Source: Myxococcaceae bacterium (lineage in GTDB: Bacteria; Myxococcota; Myxococcia; Myxococcales; Myxococcaceae). From it: a stretch of DNA of 41,196 nt. The stretch is from assembly GCA_019694595.1 (NCBI GenBank), contig JAIBBQ010000035.1, positions 1 through 41,196 of the forward strand. Direction: 5' to 3'. Positions 9,271-16,554 of the stretch are shown here, in pieces (position 1 is the first letter of the stretch; each line of letters starts with the position of its first letter). The position numbers and the translations under genes are program-made. The notes under the pieces are model-generated. The model saw only the letters and a list, made by a program, of their open reading frames with translations. It was not told the origin of the DNA and did not search any database.

Positions 9271-9527
9271 GCGAGGGGCGCGCCAGGCTGCTCGCCACGG
9301 TGCTCGCCGTCGTCGGCGAGACGGTGCCCGACCGTGCCGCCTCGCTCACCGCGGAGACGCCGCTGGTGGAGACGGGGCTGCTCGACTCGGTGGCCATCAT
9401 GAACGTCGTGGAAGAACTCGAGCGGCGCGTGGGGCGCGACTTCCCCGCGGAGCTCCTGTTGCCGGAGACCTTCGCCACCGCCGCGGTCCTCACCGACGCG
9501 CTGCTCGCTTCAGGGGGCTTCGCATGA
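9267..9527 (+). CDS. Free-standing peptidyl/acyl carrier protein 1
   Basis: An 86-aa single-domain carrier protein. The phosphopantetheine attachment motif is ETGLLDSVAIMNVVEELE, with Ser41 as the modified residue. The GLLDS form is common in stand-alone carriers loaded by discrete A domains such as the PltF/PltL pair. It overlaps the adenylation gene before it and the ligase gene after it by 4 bases each (ATGA at both ends). By context it is the likely acceptor of the prolyl group and the platform for the dehydrogenase. Confidence 0.9.
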   Translation: MSEGRARLLATVLAVVGETVPDRAASLTAETPLVETGLLDSVAIMNVVEELERRVGRDFPAELLLPETFATAAVLTDALLASGGFA

Positions 9528-11005
9528 GGCTGCTCCACGACCTCCTCGATTCGGCCGCCGCCGCCTTCCCCGAGCGCATTGCGGTGCGCGACGGTGCCGC
9601 CGACGTCACCTACGCGGCGCTGCAGCGTGACTCGCGTGCGCTCGCCGCCTGGCTCTCGGCGCGGGGCATCGGCCGCGGCGCGCGGGTGGCGCTGTTGCTC
9701 CCCAGCGGCGCCGGCGCGGTGACGTCGCTCTTCGCGGTCTCGCGCCTGGGCGCGCTCTTCTCGCCGCTGCACCCCGAGCTCAAGCCGCGGCAGCTCCAGT
9801 ACGTGCTGTCGGACATGGCGCCCGCGGCGGTCATCACCACCGAGGCGCTCCAGCAAGCGCACGGCCTCGCCGCCCACCCGCTGGTGCTCACGCTGGGCTC
9901 CGCGGCGTGGACCGAGGCGCTTGCGTCGAGCGCGGCGCCGCCTCCGTTCCCCGGCGTCTCCTTCGACCCGGTGTGCCTCCTCTACACCTCGGGGAGCACC
10001 GGGCTGCCCAAGGCGGTCATCTCCGCCCACGCCAACGTGGTGTTCGCGGCCGGCGCCATCCAGTCGCGGCTGCGCATCGAGTCGAGCGACACCATCGGCA
10101 GCTTCCTGCCGCTGTCCTTCGACTACGGGCTCTACCAGTGCTTCCTCGCCTGCCTCGCCGGAGCCACGCTGGCGCTGGGCCAGCCGGGGCAGGCCGGCCC
10201 CGGCATGGTGCGCAAGCTCGCAAGCTTCGGCGCCACCTTCGTGCCGCTGGTCCCTTCGCTGGCCACGGTCATCGTGCAGCTGTCGCGCAACATGAAGGAG
10301 CGCCCGCCGTTCCGCGCCTTCACCAACACCGGCGCGCACCTCTCGCGCGCGCAGATCGACGACCTCACCGCGCTGTACCCCGAGGCCAAGGTCTTCGTGA
10401 TGTTCGGCATCACCGAGTGCAAGCGGGTCTCCATCCTCGACCCCGCCGACTACCCGCGGAAGCCGGACTCCGTGGGCCGGCCGCTGCCCGACACCGAATG
10501 TCTCATCGTCGACGAGGCGGGCCAGCCGCTGCCGCCCGGCGAGCGGGGAGAGCTCGTGGTGCGCGGGCCGCACGTGATGCGCGGCTACTGGAACGCGCCC
10601 GAGCTCACCGCGAAGCGCTTCCGCCGGGTGGGCCCCGGGCTCGAGCACGCGCTCTTCACCGGCGACACCTGCAGTCTCGACGCCGACGGCTTCCTCTACT
10701 TTCACGGGCGCAACGACGACATCTACAAACAGGGCGGCTACCGGGTCAGCGCGCTGGAGGTGGAGGCCGCCGCCCTCGACGTGCCCGGCGTGGTGGGCGC
10801 GGCGCTGGTGCTGCGCGGAGAGTCCCCGCCGGTGCTCTTCGTCACCGGCACCACCGAGGGGCCCCAGGTCGTCGCCGGGCTGCGCGAGCGGCTGGAGGAC
10901 TTCAAGGTGCCGCCCACCGTCGAGCGGCTCGAGTCGCTCCCGCTCACCGGCAACGGCAAGGTGGACAAGGCGGCGCTGCGAGCGCGCGCGGACGGTGCGC
11001 CGTGA
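9524..11005 (+). CDS. AMP-dependent acyl/aminoacyl ligase (exosortase-A-associated type)
   Basis: A 493-aa ANL-superfamily enzyme. The phosphate-binding loop is LLYTSGSTGLPKAVISAH, the A5-like motif FGITECKRVS, the ribose-binding Asp in LFTGDTCSLD, the hinge GRNDDIYKQGGYRVSALEVE, and the catalytic Lys in GNGKVDKAAL. FGITE in place of YGPTE and the overall style resemble the 'acyl-CoA ligase (AMP-forming), exosortase A system-associated' family, which sits with an ACP and a PLP decarboxylase in that system, the same partners as here. It probably loads a carboxylic or amino acid on the second carrier protein (12249-12503), but CoA as acceptor is not excluded. It overlaps both neighbours by 4 bases. 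Confidence 0.85.
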   Translation: MRLLHDLLDSAAAAFPERIAVRDGAADVTYAALQRDSRALAAWLSARGIGRGARVALLLPSGAGAVTSLFAVSRLGALFSPLHPELKPRQLQYVLSDMAPAAVITTEALQQAHGLAAHPLVLTLGSAAWTEALASSAAPPPFPGVSFDPVCLLYTSGSTGLPKAVISAHANVVFAAGAIQSRLRIESSDTIGSFLPLSFDYGLYQCFLACLAGATLALGQPGQAGPGMVRKLASFGATFVPLVPSLATVIVQLSRNMKERPPFRAFTNTGAHLSRAQIDDLTALYPEAKVFVMFGITECKRVSILDPADYPRKPDSVGRPLPDTECLIVDEAGQPLPPGERGELVVRGPHVMRGYWNAPELTAKRFRRVGPGLEHALFTGDTCSLDADGFLYFHGRNDDIYKQGGYRVSALEVEAAALDVPGVVGAALVLRGESPPVLFVTGTTEGPQVVAGLRERLEDFKVPPTVERLESLPLTGNGKVDKAALRARADGAP

Positions 11006-12252
11006 GCGACCTCCTCGCCCTCGTCGAGCAGTACGGCAGCCCGCTCTACGTCTACGAGCTCCCCGAGGTGCGGCGCGCCTGCCAGGCGCTGCGCGCCGCG
11101 CTCCCCGACGGCAGCCACCTCTTCTATTCGCTCAAGGCCAACCCGCACCCCGAGCTGGTGCGGGCGCTGGCCGAGCTCGGCTGCCGCGCCGAGGTCTCTT
11201 CACTCGGAGAGCTCGAGGCCGCGCTGTCCGCGGGGTGCGCCGCCAGCGAGATGCTCTACACCGGCCCCGGCAAGTCGCGCCGCGAGGTGGACGAGGCGCT
11301 CGCCGCGGGCGTCACCCAGTTCTCCTTCGACTCCCCGGTGCAGGGCGCGGTGGTCGGCGCGGCTGCGAAGGCCGCGGGGCGCACGGTGCGCGGCGTGCTG
11401 CGGGTGAACCCCGACGGCGGCTCGAGCGCCTTCGGCCTCGCGATGGGCGGAGGCCCGTCGCCCTTCGGCTTCGATGCGTCCGCGGTGCGCAAGGCCGCGC
11501 GCGAGTTCGCCTCCGATGGCTGGGTGGACCTGCGTGGCTTTCACTTCTACGTGGGCACCAACGCCGACCAGCCCGAGGCGCTGCTGGCGACCTTCGAGAC
11601 CGCCATCGCCACCGCCGTCGAGCTGCAGACGGCGCTGGGCATCGAGCTCGAGCTGCTCGACCTGGGCGGAGGCTTCGGCCAGGCCTTCGCCGCGCCGGGC
11701 GCGCGGGTGGATTTCACCGCACTCAAGGCGCCGCTGGAGCGAATGCTCGACGCCAGGCTGCCCGGCTGGCGGCGGCAGCGTCCGCAGATTGCCTTCGAGT
11801 CCGGCCGCTACCTCGTCGGCGCCGCGGGCACGCTGGTGTGCACGGTGGAAGACGTGAAGGCGAGCGGCGACCGCACCTTCGCGGTGCTGGACAGCGGCGT
11901 GAATCACCTCGGTGGGCTGGGCGGCCTGCGGAAGATCACCCCCGGCCAGGTGAAGGTCGAGCTGCTCTCGCCGGGCGCGGACGCACCTTTGGCCCCCGTC
12001 GACGTCGTGGGGCCGCTGTGCACTCCGGCCGACGGCTGGGCGCGCAACGTCGCATTGCCCCGACTCGCTCCGGGCCAGCGCCTCGTCGTGCGCAACGTCG
12101 GTGCGTATGGCATCACCGCCAGCCTGCTGGCCTTCCTCAGCCGCGAAGCGCCGGTGGAGGTCGTGGTGGACGGAGCGCGGGTCTCGGCCTCCCGGCTCTC
12201 GGTACAGCGCAGCAGCGTGGCCCATGCAGCACCCTCGAGGAGACAACCGTGA
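11002..12252 (+). CDS. Fold-III PLP-dependent decarboxylase, BtrK/exosortase-A-associated type
   Basis: A 416-aa alanine-racemase-fold decarboxylase, starting at a GTG inside the previous stop (GTGA). The PLP lysine is Lys45 in FYSLKANPHPE. The phosphate-binding Gly-rich loop LDLGGGFGQ lies near residue 220, the substrate-side FESGRYLVGAAG near 265, and the active-site Cys from the partner subunit is Cys340 in GPLCTPADGWA. The GPLCTP...D and SGVNHL segments resemble the subgroup holding BtrK (which decarboxylates a glutamyl-ACP) and the exosortase-A-associated decarboxylases, more than free diaminopimelate or arginine decarboxylases. The directly adjoining ligase and ACP support a carrier-bound substrate. 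A free amino acid substrate (ornithine, lysine, diaminopimelate) is the alternative. Confidence 0.85.
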   Translation: MSDLLALVEQYGSPLYVYELPEVRRACQALRAALPDGSHLFYSLKANPHPELVRALAELGCRAEVSSLGELEAALSAGCAASEMLYTGPGKSRREVDEALAAGVTQFSFDSPVQGAVVGAAAKAAGRTVRGVLRVNPDGGSSAFGLAMGGGPSPFGFDASAVRKAAREFASDGWVDLRGFHFYVGTNADQPEALLATFETAIATAVELQTALGIELELLDLGGGFGQAFAAPGARVDFTALKAPLERMLDARLPGWRRQRPQIAFESGRYLVGAAGTLVCTVEDVKASGDRTFAVLDSGVNHLGGLGGLRKITPGQVKVELLSPGADAPLAPVDVVGPLCTPADGWARNVALPRLAPGQRLVVRNVGAYGITASLLAFLSREAPVEVVVDGARVSASRLSVQRSSVAHAAPSRRQP

Positions 12253-12503
12253 GCGTTCCTTCGGAAGAGAAGTTCGTGGCGGTGCTGCGGCCCCACCTGC
12301 GGTTCCTGGCGCCCGGTGCTCCGGTCGACTGGGAGCGGTCGCTCAAGGACCTCGGCCTCAACTCGCTCTCGTCGGTCAACCTGCTCGTCGACCTCGAGGA
12401 GGCGTTCGACCTCACCTTCTCCGACGACCAGCTGGCGCCGGAGTCCTTCGCCACCGCGCGGACCCTGTGGAAGGCCGTCTCCGGCGGAGCGGGGCCGGCG
12501 TGA
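12249..12503 (+). CDS. Free-standing acyl carrier protein 2
   Basis: An 84-aa carrier protein with GTG start overlapping the decarboxylase stop. The attachment motif is KDLGLNSLSSVNLLVDLEEAF, with Ser39 as the phosphopantetheine site. The residue before it is Asn38, where most carriers have Asp; such DSL-to-NSL forms occur in some specialised carriers. An acidic helix II and the LTFSDDQLAPESFAT region are typical of an ACP. The position between the decarboxylase and the flavoproteins makes it the likely platform for both. It overlaps the next gene by GTGA. Confidence 0.9.
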   Translation: MSVPSEEKFVAVLRPHLRFLAPGAPVDWERSLKDLGLNSLSSVNLLVDLEEAFDLTFSDDQLAPESFATARTLWKAVSGGAGPA

Positions 12504-13666
12504 GCGAGCCGCTGCTGGAGACCGCGGACCGCCTGGCCAAGGTGCTGGCGGAGCACGCCGCCTCGGTGGACGCGCAGGCGCGCTTCCCGGTCGAAGGCGT
12601 GCGCGCGCTCCGCGAGAGCGGTTTCCTCGGGCTGCTGGTGCCGCGCGCCTTCGGTGGCCTCGAGGCGGACCTCCCCACCTTCTCCGCCATCGCGCAGCGG
12701 CTCGCCGGCTCGTGCCTGTCGACGGCGATGGTGTGGGCGATGCACTGCCAGCAGGTGGCGATCCTCGTCGCGCACGCGGGCCCCGAGCTCGAGGCTTCGC
12801 TGCTCCCGCGGCTCGGCGCCGGCAAGGTGTACCTGGCGTCCATCACCACCGACCCGTCGAACGGCGGCGACCCGCTGGTGGCGCAGAGCCCGCTCCTCGA
12901 GCGCGGGGCGAACGTCGCCTTCTCGCGCGAGTCCCCGGTGGTGACCGGCGGGGAGAACGCCGACGGCTACCTGCTCACCCTCAAGGCGAGCGAGGCCGCC
13001 ACGCCGGCGCAGGTGGTGTTCGCCTACGCGGACCGCGCCCAGGTGGAGCTCACCCAGGTCGAGCCCTGGGCGCTGATGGGCATGCGCGGGACCCGGAACG
13101 TGAAGCTCACCATCAGCGGACAGGTGCCGCGCACCCAGGTGCTGGGGCTCGGCGGGGCCGGCCCGGACATCGTCGCCGACACGCTGGTGCCCATGGGCCA
13201 CATCGCCTGGGCGTCGTGCTGGCTCGGCGCCGCCCGAGGGCTCCTCGTGCAGATGCTCCAGGCGCTCCGGGCGGATCCCCGCCGGCGCCGGGCGCTCGCC
13301 TCCGACCTCCTCGCGGTGAAGATGGGCGACGTGGAGCTGAAGCTCGACGCCGCCGAGGTGTACCTGCGCCGCGTGGTCGACGACTACCAGCGCGTGCGCA
13401 CCTCGCCCCAGGGCACGGCGGAGCTGCGCTCCTACGAGTTCCATCGGCGCCTCAACGGCCTCAAGGTGCTCGCGGCCAGCACCGCCTTCGCCGCGGTCGA
13501 TGCGCTCCTCGAGGACGCGGGCTTCCGCGGCGGCTACCTCCAGAGCGCGCCCCTGCCGGTGGAGCGCGTCTTCCGCGACCTCCGCTCGGCGAGCCTGATG
13601 GTGCCCAACGAGCGCCTGCTGCTGCTCAACGGGCGCACGCTGCTCATGGGCTGGGGGGCGCAGTGA
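12500..13666 (+). CDS. Acyl-CoA dehydrogenase-like flavoprotein 1 (divergent)
   Basis: A 388-aa acyl-CoA dehydrogenase/group-D flavin monooxygenase family protein. The N-terminal segment (LRESGFLGLLVPRAFGGLEADLPTFSAIAQRLAGSC) is characteristic. The usual TEP.AGSD flavin motif is degenerate (ASITTDPSNGGDP), and the position matching the catalytic Glu in its neighbour is Ala238 (HIAWASCW against HIATERLAG). It also ends without the EGT/GGT..I segment. So it may be the non-catalytic partner of a heteromeric dehydrogenase, or a DszC-like monooxygenase with other chemistry. GTG start within the ACP stop; GTGA overlap with the next gene. Substrate is probably carrier-bound, by context. Confidence 0.75.
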   Translation: MSEPLLETADRLAKVLAEHAASVDAQARFPVEGVRALRESGFLGLLVPRAFGGLEADLPTFSAIAQRLAGSCLSTAMVWAMHCQQVAILVAHAGPELEASLLPRLGAGKVYLASITTDPSNGGDPLVAQSPLLERGANVAFSRESPVVTGGENADGYLLTLKASEAATPAQVVFAYADRAQVELTQVEPWALMGMRGTRNVKLTISGQVPRTQVLGLGGAGPDIVADTLVPMGHIAWASCWLGAARGLLVQMLQALRADPRRRRALASDLLAVKMGDVELKLDAAEVYLRRVVDDYQRVRTSPQGTAELRSYEFHRRLNGLKVLAASTAFAAVDALLEDAGFRGGYLQSAPLPVERVFRDLRSASLMVPNERLLLLNGRTLLMGWGAQ

Positions 13667-14835
13667 CGACCGCCGCAGCCCCCGAGGGCGCGCTGGCCAG
13701 CTTCCGCGCGCTGGTTCGCGAGCTGGTGGCCCGCGAGGTGACGCCGCACGCCGCCGCGTGGGACCGGGCGGGTGCCTTCCCGCGCGCGGTGCTGGAGTGC
13801 CTGGGCGACGCGGGCGTCATCTCCGCCTGCTTCGAGAACGTGCCGTCGGGGCGGAGCGCGGTGCCGCTCGACGTCGCCCGCTACGCGGTGCTGGTCGAGG
13901 AGCTCGCCCACGCGCGCTGCTTCGGGCTCTCGCTCAGCGTGGCGCTGCACGTCGGCGTCTACCTGCCGCTGCTGTCGAGGCTGGGCACCCAGGCCACGCG
14001 CGAGCGGTTGCTGCCTCCCGCGCTCTCGGGCCGCGCGCTGGGCGCCTTCGCCACCACCGAGGGCGAGGTGGCCGGCTCCGACCTCCTCGGCCTCGCCACC
14101 ACGCTCGAGCCGCGCGACGGCGGCTTCCGCCTCACCGGCGAGAAGGCCTACGTGTCCAGCGTCCCCGGAGCGGACCAGGTGGTGGTGCTCGCCCGCACCG
14201 CGCCGGGCCGGCACTTCGCCAACCTCGCCCTGGTGGTGGTGGACGCGAAGGCCAAGGGCGTCCACGCCGAGCGCCAGCCGCTCCAGGTGATGCGCGCCGC
14301 GGCGGTGGGCCGGCTGCGCTTCGACGCCGTGGAGCTCGACGCCGACGCGCTCCTGGGACGCCGGGAGCTCGGCCTCGCCTACTTCCAGGACCACATCGCC
14401 ACCGAGCGTCTCGCCGGCGCCGTGTGGGCGTGCGCGGTGGGCGAGCGCTGCGTCGAGGAGGCCCGTCAGCACTGCCTCGCGCGGCGGCTGGGCGAGGACA
14501 CCCTGTGGGGGAACGCCGCCGTCCGCCAGCGCCTGGGAACGGCCCAGGTCCAGCTGGCGCTCCTGCGGGCCCTGGTGGAGAAGACGGTGCGCCTGGCGCA
14601 GGCCCAGGGCCGCGTGCCGTCGCTCGAGGCCGCCGAACTCAAGGCCGCCGTGGCCCCGACGATGGAGACCGTCATCGGGACCTGTCTGCAGCTGCAGGGC
14701 GCGGCCGGCTTCGTGGACGGCAGCCCGCTGCTCCAGCTGCTCGCCGACTTCCGAGTCTTCGGCGTGGCCGGGGGCAGCACCGAGACGATGCTCGAGCAGG
14801 TCGCCGACCTCTGGTCGAGACCGACGCCCCCCTGA
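13663..14835 (+). CDS. Acyl-CoA dehydrogenase-like flavoprotein 2, candidate prolyl-PCP dehydrogenase
   Basis: A 390-aa acyl-CoA dehydrogenase. It shows the flavin/substrate motif ATTEGEVAGSD, the GFRLTGEKAYVSS strand (LNG.K.WITN equivalent), and Glu248-Arg249 in HIATERLAG, which matches the catalytic Glu of the isovaleryl-CoA dehydrogenase type (also WERA in PltE, from memory). At the MCAD-type position it has AGGSTE rather than YEGT, consistent with that type. Together with a proline-code A domain and free PCP in the same operon it is the best candidate to oxidise prolyl-PCP to pyrrolyl-2-carboxyl-PCP. Action on the second ACP-bound substrate is the alternative. Last gene of the plus-strand operon; 12 bases before the convergent desaturase. 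Confidence 0.85.
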   Translation: MTTAAAPEGALASFRALVRELVAREVTPHAAAWDRAGAFPRAVLECLGDAGVISACFENVPSGRSAVPLDVARYAVLVEELAHARCFGLSLSVALHVGVYLPLLSRLGTQATRERLLPPALSGRALGAFATTEGEVAGSDLLGLATTLEPRDGGFRLTGEKAYVSSVPGADQVVVLARTAPGRHFANLALVVVDAKAKGVHAERQPLQVMRAAAVGRLRFDAVELDADALLGRRELGLAYFQDHIATERLAGAVWACAVGERCVEEARQHCLARRLGEDTLWGNAAVRQRLGTAQVQLALLRALVEKTVRLAQAQGRVPSLEAAELKAAVAPTMETVIGTCLQLQGAAGFVDGSPLLQLLADFRVFGVAGGSTETMLEQVADLWSRPTPP

Positions 14836-14847
14836 ATCGGCGTCGCG

Positions 14848-16284
14848 CTACTGCAGCGCCGCGCCCAGGTGTCCGAGCGCGCGGTCGAGGCCCGCGAGCA
14901 GCGCGGAGCGCGGCGGAAGCGACGACGGCCGGCTGCGCTCCTCGAGGAGCCGCGCCAGCGCCGCCGGGTCCTTCGCCTCGCCGGGAATCGCCATGCCCTG
15001 CGCCAGCGCGTCGAAGCGGCGCAGCCACATCAGCGCCAGGAAGCGCTCGCCCAGCACGGGGTCCAGCTCCAGCGCGCCCTGCGCCCGGTGGGTCGCCTGG
15101 GTGGCCTCGGCGTCGGCGTGCAGCTTGCTCCAGTGCCGGCCGGGGTTGAGGTGGTGCTCGATGTGGGCGCCTTGCCCGAGGTTGTACGGCGCGGTCGCGA
15201 GGCTCGAGTTGACCGTGTTGCGGTAGGTGTTCGCCAGGTCGCGCGGGTCCGCCAGGGCATGCCAGGTGAAGTTGAGCGCCGCGGCCATCGCCCCGGAGAA
15301 GAAGCGGGCGAGCCAGACGAAGAGCGCGAAGCGCCAGTTGAGCAGCGCCAGCGCCAGCAGCATCACCACGTAGACCGCCAGACCGCGCAGCAGCTGGGCG
15401 AGGTACGCGCTGCGCCCGTGCCTGCGCAGGTAGGGAATCACCCCGGCGCCGGTGACGTAGTCGACGCCGAAGCTGAGCGCGGCGCGGCAGAAGGCGAGGT
15501 GGCTGGTGCGGTCCTCCGCGAGGATGCTCTGGGAGTCCTCCGCGCTGCCGTTCTCCACGTGGTGCACCGCGAGGTGCTGCACGCGGTACCAGTTCGGCAC
15601 CCGGTTGCAGATGGGCGTGAGGACCCAGTCGAAGGCGAAGGAGAGCAGCTGCATCGCGCCGCGGTCGAAGCCGGAGAGCCCGGTGGGGCTGAAGAGCCCG
15701 TTGTGCATGGTGGTGTGGTCCACCAGCTCGAAGGTGGACGCGATGGTCGCCAGCGCCACCGTGTGCACCACCAGCAGCAGCCACAGGTTTCCCCAGCCCG
15801 GCACCAGCGCCGCCAGGAAGGCGGGCGCGGCGACCAGCGCGCAGCTGAAGGTGAGCCGCACGAAGATGGCGTCCAGCGGGACGCGCATGCGGTGCGCCCA
15901 GCGGCGCTCCGGCCACCGCGTCGCCACCGAGGTCTCGATGTCCGGCAGCGTCTTGGGCGCCGCGCCGAGCAGCGTCCCCGACAGGAAGAAGAGGCCGAGC
16001 AGCGCCACGAAGAGCAGCGGCCACCACCACTGGCCCAGGGGGAGCGCGACCAGCCAGGCGCGGCCCGCGTCGGAGCAGACGAAGAACAGACCGGCCTGGG
16101 AGACGGGCACCATCAGCCAGGGGAGCGCGCGCGCCACGCGGTCGAGCCCCAGCGCCTGCCAGCCGAGCGCCGCGGCGCCCACCGGCAGCATCAGCGCCTT
16201 GAGCACCAGGAAGAAGAGCGTGGTGTACGCCCAGCCTGCCAGCGTGAAGAGGCCGAGGCCGAGCGCGCGGAGGAACTTCACCAC
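14848..16284 (-). CDS. Membrane fatty-acid-desaturase-family enzyme
   Basis: About 478 aa, taking the GTG at 16284 (the next GTG, 16281, is equally possible; the frame stays open upstream but that part does not look like protein). Three histidine clusters of the di-iron membrane desaturase/hydroxylase family are present: HTTMH (residues 190-194), HLAVHH (237-242) and HIEHH (374-378). Several hydrophobic segments flank them (for example LFFLVLKALMLPVGAAAL, WWPLLFVALLGLFFL, YVVMLLALALLNW). Such enzymes use O2 to desaturate or hydroxylate acyl chains or carrier-bound groups. It is convergent with the biosynthetic operon, so membership of the cluster is likely but not shown. Substrate unknown. 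Confidence 0.88.
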   Translation of the reverse strand: MVKFLRALGLGLFTLAGWAYTTLFFLVLKALMLPVGAAALGWQALGLDRVARALPWLMVPVSQAGLFFVCSDAGRAWLVALPLGQWWWPLLFVALLGLFFLSGTLLGAAPKTLPDIETSVATRWPERRWAHRMRVPLDAIFVRLTFSCALVAAPAFLAALVPGWGNLWLLLVVHTVALATIASTFELVDHTTMHNGLFSPTGLSGFDRGAMQLLSFAFDWVLTPICNRVPNWYRVQHLAVHHVENGSAEDSQSILAEDRTSHLAFCRAALSFGVDYVTGAGVIPYLRRHGRSAYLAQLLRGLAVYVVMLLALALLNWRFALFVWLARFFSGAMAAALNFTWHALADPRDLANTYRNTVNSSLATAPYNLGQGAHIEHHLNPGRHWSKLHADAEATQATHRAQGALELDPVLGERFLALMWLRRFDALAQGMAIPGEAKDPAALARLLEERSRPSSLPPRSALLAGLDRALGHLGAALQ

Positions 16285-16554
16285 CCCAGAGTTACACCCG
16301 GGGCAGGGCGCCTGCGAAGTCGTACTGCCGACGACTGTCGCCCCTGCGGCCACTCCCGGTCCGTCCGCGGTCGGCAACAGCTTCCGAGCGGGGAGGGGAC
16401 GACCCGGTAGAGTCCGGCCGATGGGCCCCCCACCGAGCGCCACCGGCACGCCTGCGGCGCCAGCCGGCGCGTTTCGGCAAGGAGTGCAGAGTCAACTTGC
16501 ACGCAACGGTATTCTCCAGAGTTGCCGGGTCACACACACTCTGTCTCGTAGTCG
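16285..16554. other. Intergenic region upstream of the desaturase; composition boundary
   Basis: No gene supported. The left part is GC-rich like the host; base composition falls from about 16480 onward, continuing into the low-GC AlbA_2 gene. It should contain the desaturase promoter, but no clear -35/-10 pair stands out. One inverted repeat is listed separately. Confidence 0.5.
16318..16336. promoter_or_regulatory. Short inverted repeat upstream of the desaturase
   Basis: AGTCGT and ACGACT form perfect 6-base arms around a 7-base spacer, 34 bases upstream of the desaturase start. It could be an operator half-site pair or chance; the GC-rich setting makes chance plausible. Confidence 0.2.

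Noticed and set aside
7684-14835. Aminomalonyl- or hydroxymalonyl-ACP pathway (ZmaG/ZmaI type)
   Set aside because: No 3-hydroxyacyl-CoA-dehydrogenase-like partner is present, and the A-domain pocket does not fit serine.
14869-16410. A 513-residue plus-strand frame opposite the desaturase
   Set aside because: Gln/Arg/Glu-rich antisense translation; the minus strand carries all three His boxes.
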